Source: Cloeon dipterum
Taxonomy: Eukaryota > Arthropoda > Insecta > Ephemeroptera > Baetidae
Reading direction: 5' to 3'
Assembly: GCF_949628265.1 (NCBI RefSeq)
Contig: NC_088787.1
Span: forward strand, 5,880,501 to 5,944,500
DNA length: 64,000 nt
Below the pieces are notes generated by a model. It made no database searches and was not told the DNA's origin. It saw only the letters and a list, made by a program, of their open reading frames with translations. Positions 22,111-35,090 of the stretch are shown piece after piece. Position numbers and translations under genes: made by a program. How positions within the stretch are numbered: the stretch's first letter is position 1; each line of letters opens with the position of its first letter.

Positions 22111-22919
22111 TTTAAAGAATTATAAATAATGTTGGATTTTCAAAAAAACAACTATTATTTTCATTAAAATTTATAGCTTGTTCGTCTTATTTTTGAAGTT
22201 TTTAGCAATATTTCCCGTTGAAAAATTACAAGTCTTTGGACCAGTCGTACCGAGAAAATGCGTTAGGAATAAAAATGTACGGTTGTTTGGAAACTCGTAC
22301 CTGCATTCCTCTATGATCCAGATATATAACTATATTAATTAACATTTGAAGACTCCTGATAGATCGCGAATAAGCCCACTGATTTTTAATTTAAAACGTA
22401 TTTTTTAACAAAATTAGAACAGCAGGCTGCAATTATTTTGTAACAAATATATATTTAAAAACTCCACTGTGAAAAACTATATTTTAATAATTCCTGATTA
22501 AAATTTAAGCAACAAATGAGGAATTCATACAATCACGATTGAAGCAACTTGAAGGGAAAAACATATTTGATATTTTATTTTACAACCAAAACAAAAAATC
22601 AGCGAACAAAGTGAACCAATTTAGATTGTTTTCCAATTTTCTATATTTTACAAAAACATTTTGAGCCGAAATATGTTTCTAATTAAAAGTTAGTGTCATT
22701 TCTAAATCTATTATCAAATTTCATTTTTAATTTTTACGGGGCAATGTTGGAAATAAATAATTTTCAATGTGTAATTTTTTCTATATCAAAATTGTTTTGC
22801 ATAATTCTGCACTTAAGTCTATTTTAGATGAGATTCCTGATACATCAAACAAACCCAGATTTATTTATTAATTTTTTAAAACAAAATTAGAATATAAACA
22901 AATTTTCTATTCCTGTTGA

Positions 22920-25900
22920 GGAATTGTGTTTAGAGCTAGGTTGGGAAAAATGTTTGGTTTAAAAATAAACACCGCAGGAAGAGAGGTATCAAGCTTGGAA
23001 TTCGGTGCGAATTGAAAGGTGCGTGAGCTGAAAACTCGGGCGTTGAGTCTTGAGTCGCTTCTCCTTTTGATTCTCGCACTTTCCAAACACGATAATTTGG
23101 TATTTTTGGCGTCAAATTTGGTCATTTCCACCAATTCCAAACTGAAATTAATTTAAATATTATTTTAAATTGTAAAAAATGAATCTAATCAGAGTTAACA
23201 ATTATATATTTGTCTTATACTTTAATCATATTCAATTTTAAGCCTGAATTACTTGCTTTGCCTACACTATTTATTATTATTTTCTGTGGAAGAGTCAAAC
23301 TATTAGGAAGCCAGGAAAAATGTTTGACCCGCTGCCGAGATATCAGGAATGGAATATGGTGCGAAACGTGCGTGTGAGCATCTCCTTGGTGTTTACGCTC
23401 CTCCTCAATTTATCTTCCACGCTCTAATCAGTGCGATTTTTCTTTTAATTTGCATAAATATTGTACAGACTCTTCTCACTTCTTAAAAATTGTTATTTGT
23501 TATTTTCTTTACAAATTTTAATTTCTTAAATTTTAATCTAATTTAATTAGAAAATTTTCGTTGTTTCTCAATAGAGAGAATTGTTAGCTTGAAATTGTGA
23601 CCATCTGCACGCCAGCACTCAACTAAACTGGGGATAATTGTAGTACGATTTTATTTAAACCTGAAATTTCATGGAAAAGCTGTTTTAACATTTTAATTAA
23701 AAAATTTGGCAGTGAAATTTAACTAAGAGTGCATCATGTTCTAATGAAGAAGAAAGTTAGAAGGGCAGAAAAAAAATTTGGTTCAATAATATCGACCAGC
23801 CGCCGAGATATGAGGCTTCGAACTTTGGTGCGAGTAGAAGGTGCGTGTGGCTTCACCATCGCGCGAATTGAGCAGTCGCGACACTCCGCACTCTTGCGCT
23901 TCAATCCCCTGTCCTCTTTCTTTGGTATTTACGAACTCCTGATTATTCGCAGACATGTCTGTTTCAACCAGGGACCTCAATTTCAAATGAAAATTGTATT
24001 TTGCACGAAAAATCGTTGTTTTCTGATGAGAAACCGAGATATTTAGACCAATTAAGCTGCCAAGAGTTTCATTTTTAAAATAATGTCATTTTCTGGAGAG
24101 GAATGATTTCAGGTTGTGAAAGAAAAATGTTGGTTGGAAAATATTAATCAGTTTTCGAGATGCAAAGGATTGGAAATTGGTGCGTAGAGTGCGAGCGAGC
24201 ATCTCCTTGCTGTTTACGCTCCTCCTCAGTTTCTTATTTACATTAATTAGCGAATTTTCGTCGTTTTCTGTTAGGGAGCCGTACTTGGAGGGCAGGAAGA
24301 AATTGTGACCATCTGCACGCCAGGATTCTGTCTGGATCACTGGTAAAAATTCATATTTCGCAACCTAAAATTTCATAGGAAAGTTTTTTTTTAATAATTC
24401 CAGCAGTGAAATGTCACAAAAATATACATCATTTTCTAAAGAAGATTGGAGTTAGAAGGGAAGGAAAAAATGTTGGTTAAAAAATATCAAACAGCCTCCG
24501 AGATACGAGGGTTCGAACTGGGAGCAAAAAGGTGCGTGTGGTTTCACCATCGCGCGAATTGAGCTGTTGACTCTCCGCGCTCCCGCGCTTCAATGTTCTA
24601 TCCTTTTATTAGGTATTTATGAGCTCCTGATTATTCGCAGATATGACTAATCTGATCAGGGACCTCTATTTCAAGTGAAAATATTAAACTGATCTAATTT
24701 TCACGAAAAATCTGATGAGAAATCCCTTTTGAAGGCCATACAACACAATTTTACATAGATATTTAGACAAATTAAGCTGCGAAGATTTTAGATGGAGTTT
24801 CAATTTTAAATAAAATATAGTTTTATGAAGAAGAATAATGACAGGAAGTGAGGAAAAAATTTGGTTGAAAAATATCAACCAGCCGCCGAGATACGAGACT
24901 TCGAACTGGGAGCAAAAAGGTGCGTGTGCCTTCACCATCGCGCGAACTGAGTAGTCGACACTCCGCGCTCCCGCGCTTCAATCTTCTGTCCTTTCTTATA
25001 TTTTAAGGAGTTTTTTTTTTAAATAATGTGTTGTATTCTGGAGAAGAATAGTGACAGGGAGTGAGGAGAAAAATTTGGTTGAAAAATATTGACCCACTGC
25101 CGAGATACGAGGCTTCGAACTGGGAGCAAAAAGGTGCGTGTGGCTTTACCATCGCGCGAATTTAGCACTTTTGACTCTCCGCGCACTCTCGCGCAGTCCT
25201 TTCTTAGGTATTAATCATCCTTATGAACTCCTGATTATTCGCAGACATGTCTGTTTAAATCAGGGACCTCAATTTCAAGTGCAAATTGTATAATTTGGAA
25301 ACAAATCGTTGTTTTCTGATGAGAAACCCGTTGTGCAGGATATAGTACACAATTTTATCGAGGTATTTCGACTAATTAAGCTACCAAGCGTTTTTATGGT
25401 GTTTGATTTTTATAAAATACGTCATTTTATGAAGAAGAATAGTAACAGTTGTGAGGAAAAAATTTTGGTGGAAAAATATTGACCAGCCGCCGAGATACGA
25501 GGCTTCGAACTGGGAGCAAAAAGGTGCGTGTGCCTTCACCATCGCGCGAATTTAGCAGTCGACACTCCGCACTCCCGCGCTTCCATCTTCTGCCCTTTCT
25601 TAAGGTATTTATGAACTCCTGATTACACGCAGACATGACCAATCTAATCAGGGACCTCTATTTTAAGTGCAAAATATTAAACTGATGTAATTTTCACGAA
25701 AAATCTGATGAGAAACCTCTTTTGAAGGACATAAAACACAATTTTATCGAGATATGTAGACAAATTAAGCTGCCACGATTTTTCATGCAGTTAGAATTTA
25801 AAAAAATATGTCGTTTTATGGAGATGAGTTGTGACAGGTGTGAGGAAAAAAGTTTGGTGGAAAAATATTAACCTGCTGCCGAGATACGAGGGTTCGAACT

Positions 25901-26930
25901 GGGAGCAAAAAGGTGCGTGTGCCTTCACCATCGCGCGAATTTAGCAGTCGCAACACTCCGCACTCTCGCGCTTCCATCTTCTGTCCTTTCTTATGATTTA
26001 TGAACTCCTGATTATTCGCAGACATGACTCTTTTCAACAGGGACTTATATATCAAGTGAAAATTATGTTTTGGATGAAAAATCGTTGCTTTCTGACGAGA
26101 AACCCCGTTGTGCGGGCTACAAAACACAATTTTATCGAGATATTAAGCTGCCAAGCGTTTTCATGAAGTTTCATTTTTAAAAATTAGGTCTGTTCCTGGA
26201 GACGAATGGTGTTAGGAAGTAAAGAAACAATTTTGGATGAAAAATATCGACCAGCTGCCGAGATACGAGGCTTCGAACTGGGTGCGGAAAGGTGCGTGTG
26301 GCTTCACCATCGTTCGCATTGAGCTGTTTTGACACTCCGCTCTCGCGCGCTTCCATCTTCTGTCCTTTCTTATGATTTATGAACTCCTGATTATTCGCAG
26401 ACATGACCGCTTTAATCAGTGACCTCTATATCAAGTGAAAATAGTAATTTGGACCAAAAATCGTTGTTTTCTCATGGGAAACCGAGAAATGTAGACCAAT
26501 TAACCTGCCAAGATTTTTATGGAGTTAAATTTTGAACAAAGTACGTCATTTTCTGGAGAAGAATGGTGGCAGGTTGTAAAGGAAAAATTATGGTTGGAAA
26601 TTATCAACCAGCTTTCGAGGTGCAAAGGGTTGGAAAGTGGTGCGTAGAGTACGTGTGGCCGCTTGAAACCTTTTATCGAGCAGTTCACCACTATAATCTC
26701 CGCGTTCCCGCACTCAAGCAGTGCATTAGCTTGCTCAATCTTATGTATTTATGACATCCTGATTTTATCGGCGTGATTTCCCCCATGAGAAACGTTGATT
26801 CTAATTATTTTAAACATTCCAAGGGGATGAAATTTGTTAAAATTCATCATTTTCCTGTTTGAATGGGACCCGGGAGTTTTGTAAACCGAGAGATCCGACT
26901 TGGAAAAGTGCGTGTGGCCGAAACCTCGCC
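22920..26930. repeat. Irregular tandem array, unit ~350-390 bp, about 12 units
   Basis: A core of GCCGAGATACGAGGCTTCGA, an AACTGGGAGCAAAAAGG block, GTGCGTGTG and CACCATCGCGCGAATT recurs with anchors at about 22985, 23340, 23805, 24160, 24500, 24890, 25095, 25490, 25875, 26260, 26615 and 26890. Between cores lie CTCCTGATTATTCGCAGACAT, ATCAGGGACCTC and AATTAAGCTGCCAAG blocks. Most units are one type. Units near 23340 and 24160 differ (TCTCCTTG, TTTACGCTCCTCCTCA), and the one near 26615 is also distinct. Open frames inside units are not maintained and no protein is supported. Spacing varies from about 210 to 465 bp, so it is not a clean satellite. The last weak unit merges into the GC-rich block at 26.9 kb. 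Each unit repeats a CpG-dense core in AT-rich DNA. Confidence 0.85.
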
Positions 26931-27600
26931 GCCCGGACCGCCAGCACCCCCACCCCCTTAGCAACGCGATCCGCACCCCAAAAGTCCACAATTCCGGCTG
27001 CTGAGACGATCCTGAGGCGAGGTGCGTAGGTCGTTGGGCGCGGCGGGGTGCGAGTGGTGCGACCAGGAGCCGAGAATGAGCAGCGGCAGGGAGGGCAGGG
27101 GCGGCGGGGACCGGGGGGTGGTGGTGGTTGTGTCGGAGTCGGGGGGCGGAGATCCGACGGCCGGCGCCGCGTACGCACCCGCGAGACGCACGCACTTTTG
27201 CCTCGCGGTCGCCGCGGTGCATCCTCTGCGATTGCATGTATGCGGTCTCGGCGGGGGCGGCGGGGGGCGGGGGCGGTCTCGGGGGGCGGCCTGCTCACGC
27301 ACCCCGTGCACAACATGCTTAGGTAGCATTCGATCCTGGTCAAATGTGCGTACGGCGCGCACAAGCAGCAGCCTCGTGCTGAGAGCGGCGGTGGCGGGCG
27401 GGGTGGGAGCCGCGAGGCGCGCGGCGGGAGCAGCGCCGCACGCCGACCCAGCGCTTCGCCAATCGAGGTGCACATCCCTGACAGCGTGCACCGGCGGCTC
27501 CACGGCCCCGCCGGGGCCCACCACGGGCCCCCGACGTGCCACGAGAGTCGCACCGCTTGAACCGCAATCAGGTACGCCACGCACCTCACACGCACCTTTT
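26931..27600. promoter_or_regulatory. GC-rich CpG-island-like block
   Basis: A sharply bounded block that is strongly GC- and CpG-rich, with long G runs. It is open in several frames on both strands, but the predicted proteins are low-complexity Arg/Pro/Gly/Ala and match no family. That pattern is expected of GC-rich non-coding DNA. I read it as a CpG-island promoter or 5' UTR for an unseen transcript. No TATA box is convincing. It abuts the end of the tandem array. Confidence 0.5.
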
Positions 27601-29570
27601 TATTTGCCGAAATGGGGTCACCACTTTGCTGATTGGTCCGCAAGGTGTTTTCGAAACCCTTTTCATTCAGGAAGAAGGGACGGTGGAAAATGCTCCATTT
27701 CCTGGTGGGCGGGGCTTATCCAGATTCACAACTCCATTAAGGAGAATTTTTGCAAATTTTTAAAAAGTTTCCACGGTATACCAATGTTTTTTCACTTGAT
27801 TTCGGTTCCAGATGTGAAAATTTGGCGGTAAATTTAAAAAAAATCATAATTTTCCCTAAGGAGAAAGTGATTGTTGCTTAAAAAAGAATTAATTATTCTC
27901 AAAAATTTAAATTTCAGCTTTCCTACAATTTTTAAAAATATTTCCCCCAGCCAAAACACCCACTTCAACCCTTAAAACTCGGAATTAGCATCGGTTAGGC
28001 CGTAAATAAATCAAGGCGTGGCCTAGCTGAATCTGGGGCAGCGTTATGAATGAAATGAAAGGGCGAGGCCCGTAAGGCCGAGTTGTCCCTGGCCGCACCT
28101 CGGCGTGAGTAGCGTGTGCAGCAGCGGGCGGCCGTAAAAAGTCGGTCCAGGCAGCGCCGTGCGCCGCGCCGCGCTGCTTTGATAAAAGAGACACGAGAGC
28201 ACCCTAAGCAGAAAAATGGTGCTAGTTGCCAAGAAAAGGGTTTCAGACGGCGCATCTTTTGCTTTCTTTCTATTTTATTTTTATACTCTCTCCGCTCTGC
28301 TCCGTACTTGGCAAAAAGCCGCAGGCCGAGTTGCATTATCGCAATTACCCATATCCATACGCTCGAGGGGAAAAAGCAAATCTGCTGACTGCGCTGTGAC
28401 ATTTTTTTTTATTATTTTAGAAGCACTTAACATTGTTTGTAATATTTTTATTGCTAAATGCACTGATATACATCTCTTTGAGAAAGACGTTGTCTGAGAA
28501 AAGATTGTTAAATCAATTAATAAATAAAAACTAAAGTTATTTAATTTTTAATATTTTTCTAGAGGATTTTTTGGCTTTTTTAATTTAAAATTTTTAATGA
28601 ATGCTTAATGGTTTGGAATGTTGTTTGAATATAAAATTAATTTCTGCGTTTAAATAATTTCAGTTAAATTCAAAAGAAGGATCATGCTCAAAATTAAATC
28701 AAATTAACTATTTACCAACTGTTTTTTTTATGAAATCAACTCTACGTCAGAAATTGACTTAAAAAATCTTACAAATTCTCCTAAATTATTATTTCTGCAA
28801 ATTTAGGCGTGAATTTTTACAAATTTAACATGATTAAAATTTTAAATCTCTTCAATTTTTAACTAATACCTATTTTAGATTTAAATCAATGAAATTTTTG
28901 CAGCCATCCAATTAAATTACAAACTTCAAACGAAGCAAAGATCCTTCTTCCCTATTGACCTGCCTTTGCCAACGACGAGATATCGATTGGCACTTTTGCA
29001 ACAGAGTGCAAAAGATATTAGAAGAGATCTTGTTCATTTTTCTGCTTCTCTCTCTCTTCTCCGCGTATCAATCTCTTTGCCACCGAGCCGGACAAGCGTT
29101 TTCTTATATCTCTCAGGAGGAAAACGCAGCGGGCGGGATGAGTGCGCGGCGATATTGAATTTCTGGCTGCGGTCCAGTCAACCCTATCATTTTGCACCCT
29201 ATAATTTATCACTTCTGACGCACGCTCTCTTTTTCAGGTGCAGCCGAAAATCGATAGCAGACGATCTCGCAGCGTGTAATCAATTCCCTGTAGCCGAGTA
29301 GACACCCAAGGTATTATCACAAATTGGATTCGGTCACGATACACTCCTAACTGGATTTATACTCTTGACACGCCAAAGCCGCCAGTTAATGCGTGTTACG
29401 TAGCTTCTCATTACGCGGTGATTAATTATCAACGCTTTGCTGGCCTCAGAAATAAAGGCTTAGATAAGCCTCTCCACGAAGATTTAAATTAATTTTAAAC
29501 CATTTTCATCATGAGTTTGAAGCTTAAATTCACTTACACTCAAATTTAAAGTGTTTGCAACGATTACTTT
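27601..29570. other. Intergenic with a second GC-rich patch
   Basis: AT-rich sequence interrupted at about 28010-28200 by a GC-rich patch (GCCGCGCCGCGCTGC) and at about 28960-29290 by a mixed patch. Short open frames occur, but none shows codon-like conservation, signal peptide or family motif. Nothing here is called a gene. Confidence 0.45.
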
Positions 29571-29571
29571 A

Positions 29572-29670
29572 TCTAAATTCGTTAAAGATCAGAAAGACGC
29601 TTTGGCAGCCACCATTTTAAAAAGATGGCGGCTGCCGAAGCGTCATTCTGATCTCTGGCGAATTTAGATA
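29572..29670. repeat. Long imperfect hairpin with YY1-like motif
   Basis: Two arms of about 45 bp pair around a short AAA centre: TAAATTCG, GATCAGAA-GACGCTT and GGCAGCCACCATTTT against AAGATGGCGGCTGCC, GAAGCGTC and TTCTGATC...CGAATTTA. The inner arm contains AAGATGGCGGC, the YY1/Pho recognition sequence, in both orientations. It may be a tiny foldback element, a structured RNA, or a regulatory palindrome. Confidence 0.75.
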
Positions 29671-31200
29671 AAATAATAATAGTTATTCGTGTTTAATAAA
29701 AGGGCGGCAGGAGTTTTAAACATGCACCAATAGCGATCGTTTTTATTCTTAAATGAGTTTCAATCACTTAATTACCGAAACTAATTGAGATTAAACGTTT
29801 AAATACAGTTTGTGACGTCACACTGCACGAAAAGAATCGTTTCCCAGTTTGTTGACGATCTTATTTTAATTATTTCCTATTTGTATGATTTGCTTTCAGG
29901 GGATGTTGACCAAGAGGACCGATAATCTTGCCCCTCTCCTCCCATCCGAACCTCAACGTACGTTTTAGCCCAATCTCCGAACACTCTACAGCAGCTTCCT
30001 AGACTATCACATTTGATCAGGTGTTTTCTTGCAACGATCGAGTCTCGTTTTTCCCATTTTCCAAGCGCTACCAAATGTACTGAAACACACAGAGAAGAAA
30101 CTATTATATTATATACTACGACGCCGCTCGTTTCCAATCTATATATCCGCAGAAATTACATGTAGTGTGTATGAAGACGAAAAAAATAAGAGAAATTATT
30201 CTATATTGGGTACGCTGGAAAATGAGAATGTGAAATAACACACGGATCGTGTCGAAGACGGCGTAGAATCAGCAGAAAAGATGTTTTAACGATTAGAAGG
30301 TATTATCGTTTATGAATTACAGAGATTATAAATATAATTGATTTTGGAAATTCTCGCCATCGCCTGAATCAAGTTCAAATCGAGAGTAACATAGATTGAA
30401 ATATACTAGACAGCAAAGTAGGCCGTACACCACACATACTATATCGTAGTAGGACGAGAGAAAATTCGAATTTCGCCCCTGAAAAAAACACACGCCCCTT
30501 CCACCCCCCGCCCTCTCTTCTCGATTTTGCAGAACGGTCGACCTACACTCGAATCGATGTGAGGCGGTGAACATTATTGTGAAAGACACGCTTGCAAACC
30601 TTTTGATTGCAGTGATAGCTGAGAATTTATTCTCTCAGCACCCTTCCACATAATTATACTGAGCTTTTATACAAAAGTGGGGGAGGCAGACGCTTCCATA
30701 GTTTCTAATTGAAGTAAGTGAATACTAAAACTTAATAGCCCTTGAAATTCATCAGCGCGTACACACATATTTTAGCAAAGTCCAAATTTTGCTTTAGACA
30801 TTCCGCTGACGACCTCTAGTCTGAAAAATTCTTCTGTGTCGGATAGAAATTCTCAGGTGCTCCCTAAAAATTGAGAAAATATTCTACTAGCAAACCTTGC
30901 GTGTATTTTGTAGTAGTCATTTCGAGGGATGAATGGAGCGAACAACAATAAATCCATAGCCAATTACCGAAATTTGGCGGGAAAGGGACTACCCTGAGAT
31001 TATTCGTGTGAAAAGTGGACGTATTTTCCCGCCAGGCTGCGAAGAGGGGAGGGGGCGCGACCGCCTGACTAATGAGTCATTCAAACGAGCTTCACGGCCG
31101 CACCCCCCACCCCCGACGCACCAACGCGTTCAGTGTAGTGTGTTATTCTCGTAAAAATAACGTAGACTGCTGTGTCTTGGTTCCAATATGGCGACACCGG
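29671..31200. other. Gene-free stretch
   Basis: Mixed-composition DNA without a supportable gene. It contains CpG-containing segments near 30040-30560 and a C-rich tract near 31080-31130. Possible TATA-like and AP-1-like (TGAGTCA) strings occur but are too short to call. Confidence 0.4.
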
Positions 31201-31716
31201 CTGCGCAGTAGCACTAAACACGCACTAATATCCACGCATGCGCAGTGAAAGTTGGATTGTTGTTTAGTTATGATTTACTGCGCATGCGTGGTACCTACTA
31301 AAACCTTCTGCGCATGCATTTTTCCTGAAATAAAGTAATGCGCAGTTGGTTACTAAGCACGCTTGGCATGCGCAGTAGGTTGCAGTGCAATTTAGTCTTG
31401 CTTGGAGGGTCGAGTTGATTTAGTAAATTAAGTTTAACAGTAGAGTTCCTAATTAACGCATAATTATCTTCATTTTGAGTGAAAATCGAAGGTTGCAGTT
31501 GTTTCCCGCGCACTTTTAAAATGCGCAATCGACTTCTGAGCTGCGCGGTGGGTTTCTTAAGGAAATGTAACATGCGCAGAACACTTTCATAAGACTGGAT
31601 CATGCGCAGTAGATGTGACACATGCGCAGTAGGCTCCTGAACACTTGAATCGTGCGCAGTGAGTGAAAGAGAGTATATAAACAATCACATCCCCCTATGT
31701 AATGCGCATGCGCAAC
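31201..31716. promoter_or_regulatory. Dense cluster of TGCGCA (NRF1-like) sites
   Basis: Thirteen CATGCGCAGT-like or TGCGCA motifs occur in about 515 bp, at about 31202, 31236, 31279, 31309, 31338, 31366, 31520, 31541, 31571, 31601, 31621, 31651 and 31701. Several are full palindromes (TGCGCATGCG). NRF1 and insect erect-wing bind YGCGCAYGCGCR, so this may be a homotypic binding cluster. Some adjacent sites are 20-33 bp apart, which also fits a degenerate minisatellite. A YY1-like AATATGGCGAC lies just upstream at about 31186. Confidence 0.6.
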
Positions 31717-33227
31717 TTTTGAGTTCCTCACGGCGAATGAAGAGACCTGAAAGCCGGTGGCGCCATGTGCAGGACACTGTTAGCGTTGTGCGTACCGTTT
31801 CTCCAGACGTTTAAAAAGGATAGCTGCGCTGCAGGCAGAGCCTTTCTTCGTTAGGCGGGTTCCCTATCTAGTCGAGAGGGGCGCGAACAAGAGTCAAAGC
31901 CCGCGGGTTCTCAGCACTGCGTTTGCTCCTCTCTATAATGCCAGCGGCAGTATTCAAGAATATGTGTCGCTTCGTCCGCAGCGGCAATAAAAAAGAAAAG
32001 AAAAGAAACAACTGCTTATAACATTCTCTTCTTATTGTCCGAGCTATAGCACCTAGACACGATTGTATAGACTTTTGAGATGAAATCGTTTTCGAGCGCT
32101 CTCGCATTTACACATTTTTCGGTAGGGCGACCTTTTTGACGCCGCTTATTATATTTATAATACTATATAACTAAACTGATACGAGACAGACTACTAAGGG
32201 ATATAAAATCTATATAGTGAACCGATTAATGACCAAAGACGACTGCTTTTTTGATTCCATTTTTTGATGATAAACTTACAGCGTGTAGCAAACGCTCCTT
32301 TTTGGAACAGTTTTCCTATAAAAACAGAAAAATTCTTTTCACTAGAGCTGGACACAAGCGTGATAAACGACGGATTATATAGCTATTAAGTCGCGGTGAT
32401 ATATAAATGTGAATTTATTGTCGACTCAGTTCAAGTTTCCGACGCCTCTATCATTTTGTTGCTGTTATTCACTGTGTATATGTATTTTGTGAAAATAAAT
32501 TCATGTAAAACGACCGGAGCTAACTGATTTACACGGAAACACCGCCAAAATTGATGTGTGATATATACATACGAAGTTAATTATAATTTGATTGTCTTGT
32601 AATTGATACGTACGGCGTCCTCGTGTGTGCAATCGTGGTTTATTATTTCCGTGCTCGTAATTGTCTCTTGTCGACCGTACGCTAGTCTCGCAATCTCGTC
32701 TCTCTGCTCTCTCTCTACATGTACGTTGTGCATTTATGTGTGTGTGTGTTTGTATATGTACGTATTACGTGTGTGTAGTATGCTCTCTATCTCTCTCTAT
32801 AGTCCATATCAAATCAAAATGCATATTAAATCGTCATTACTATGCGGCGCCGGACACACGCCCGACGCGCCGCGCTCTTAATTGTCTCTCCACCCCCTCG
32901 CACCCGCTCTCTACCTCCCGTCCGTATCTCTATCTCTCTCTTTCATTGTTTGTGCTTTTTCTCTAATTGTCTCAATAAATAATTCACGTCTCACACTATA
33001 TATACTACGAGTGTTTCATTCCGCTATTATCACACGCACAAAGGCCGCAAAACCGGCTGTTAAAGCAATTAAATTTCAATGGGGAGCTGGGGAAATGAAT
33101 TATGGTCGCCCTCTTTCCTCTTTCATCGGGAAAATAAATATTTACTTTTAAAATAACCTGAAAATTATTAAAAAAAGTAATTTTAATGAGTTTATAATCA
33201 AAATGAGCAAGAATTATACAATTTTAA
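31717..33227. other. Gene-free stretch with CT/GT-rich segment
   Basis: About 32690-32800 and 32880-32970 are rich in CTCT and GTGT dinucleotides. The rest is AT-rich, with a CpG-containing patch near 32850-32880. No coding exon is supported. Confidence 0.4.
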
Positions 33228-33400
33228 GGAGGGTTTGCCCATTTTTCAATACACAAAAATGCACCACGGGTTTCTTGCACAAAAAACAGCTGGAATAAAC
33301 CCACCAATTTTGGGTTTCCGCATTTATCCGAATTTAACCCCAAAAAGGTCACATTTCGCGCCAAAAAGTCCAAAATCTTGAAAAATTAGGATTAGTGTTT
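33228..33400 (-). repeat. GGTTCGC-end repeat, reverse partial copy
   Basis: Reading on the minus strand gives TTTGGCGCGAAATGTGACC, TTTTTGGGGTTAAATTCGG, CCAGCTGTTTTTTGTGCAA and TGCATTTTTGTG, the right half of the 57-kb copy. The left half is missing. Confidence 0.6.
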
Positions 33401-35090
33401 AGATTTTTTGTCTGTTGGCAAAAATCTGTTGCATAATTTTCGCTAAAATTTATTCAAAATTATTAAGAATCTCCAGCACAAAATACATTTCTTTTTTCCC
33501 ACCAATATCAGCTTAGATTTTACAAGAAAACTCCTGACATGAAAATAAAACATTTCAGCTTCAAGTTCGTGCAAAAAAGGTTTCAAAAGATGCTTTAAAA
33601 ATCCAACTGGTTTCTCCAAAAACAACTTTTTAAAGAAAAACTGCTTAAAATTCTAAAGATAAAATAAAAAAAACACGGTTTGAAAGGCATTTTTGACGTT
33701 ATCTTGTCTAGACCTCAGAAAGAGCAGAGTAAAAAAGGTGATTTTATTCAACGAATAGGCAATAAAATGGAGCTCGAATCTGCCGTACACTTGATTGCTA
33801 ATTGTTCCTAATTGATATCGATTTTCAATAAGGGGTAGATGAATGAATAGGAAATGTAGGTCATAAAAAGGCTTAGCAGCAATTTTAACAGAAGAAAAAC
33901 TGACCTTGGTTAAATTTTTTCAGACTTATAAAACTGTTTTAAAAAATTTTAATCGTGTTTTCATAAAAATTAAGGCGCTGCTTGCAGGTTCTCAAGGCCA
34001 GGAGGGTCACAAAATTTTATTGAAAATGTTTTTAATCTGTTTGATATTTATATAGAGCAAAAAGTACCTGGATAAACTCAATTTTCCATCCTCTATTTTA
34101 TTTTATACAAATATTTTTAGATAAATTAATTTTAGCTAAAAATACCTTTGAGGTTCTTGTATAATTACGATTTTTGTTTAAAAAAAAAGAGAATTTTGAC
34201 TGTGATTTTATCGATATTGATTTATGGACAGACTTTAAACGTTCTTGATTCTTTTTAAAAGTGGGATAAACAGCTTCAAGTTGGATCAATCGTTCCCAAC
34301 AGATTTTATGTATCCATGGCGACAGAAAAGTCTTCGTTTTATCTTCTATATAGAAGTAGTTTTATGAGCAAAAAACAGAAATCACTATGCACTGTATATG
34401 TACTAGACAAAAGGGAAGATTTTTATTTCTTTTAAGAGTCCTTTCAACGAAAAATACTGAGGTGTTTCTAGGAAATTAAATTAATTTTGAATCATTTTCA
34501 AATTTTAGGACAAATAAAATGAATTTCTGAAGATGCTTTGCCAGCAATCATTGTTTTATTTCTCAGAAGAAAACCTGAAACAGTTATTGAATACAATTGA
34601 AAAGAAAAATATGCAAGAAATCGAGAAATAATTTATTATTTTTACATTTTAAACTCATGTAGAAGCCAATAAGATGTCGATCTATATTGTATTTGAATTA
34701 ATTAATTAATAAAAAATGCTAATACATTAACATTTAATTTAAATTCAATAATTAATGCAGAAAAAACTAACTACTTGATTTTCGTTGTATTACACATTTG
34801 TATTAATTAAATTATTTGATGCATATGCTGGATATAATTAATAATTTTAAACAATCTCTTAGTTTTAAATGTTTCAAAAATTATGATTTTTCTTGACAAA
34901 TTAAAAATTTACCATACAATACCATCAGTTTCTGAATTTAAAATAAATCAAAACTATTATTTAATACCAATTAAAGAAATAATTAAGACATTTCTAATTC
35001 ATTCTCCTAACTGCAAGAGCAACAAACGGTTCGAATTCGCCATACCGCTGCTTTCCACCCCATTTCATCCCCCGCGGCGGCTCTCTCATT
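33401..35090. other. AT-rich gene-free stretch
   Basis: Very A/T-rich with homopolymer runs and no supportable coding exon, RNA gene or further recognised repeat. Confidence 0.45.

Larger units (their letters stand above)
18869..22919. other. Gene-free stretch with two GC-richer patches
   Basis: No supportable coding exon. Two patches, about 19120-19450 and 20900-21480, are GC- and CpG-richer than the surroundings and share CATCGGCCGC followed by CACTTG. The first holds several overlapping open frames on both strands without family similarity. The rest is A/T-rich with homopolymers and scattered short simple repeats. Confidence 0.5.

Noticed and set aside
24480-24560. GGTTCGAACTGGGAGC-like strings suggesting a tRNA T-arm
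   Set aside because: No acceptor stem, D-arm or anticodon arm can be placed; the string is part of the tandem repeat unit.
23729-26404. Repeated open frames of 60-105 residues such as MSANNQEFINHKKGQKMEAR
   Set aside because: They arise from the tandem array units and are interrupted or shifted in most units, so no protein is maintained.
26837-27831. Open frames of more than 200 residues in the GC-rich block
   Set aside because: All are low-complexity Arg/Pro/Gly/Ala, open in several frames on both strands, with no family motif and no exon structure. GC-rich DNA lacks stops by composition.
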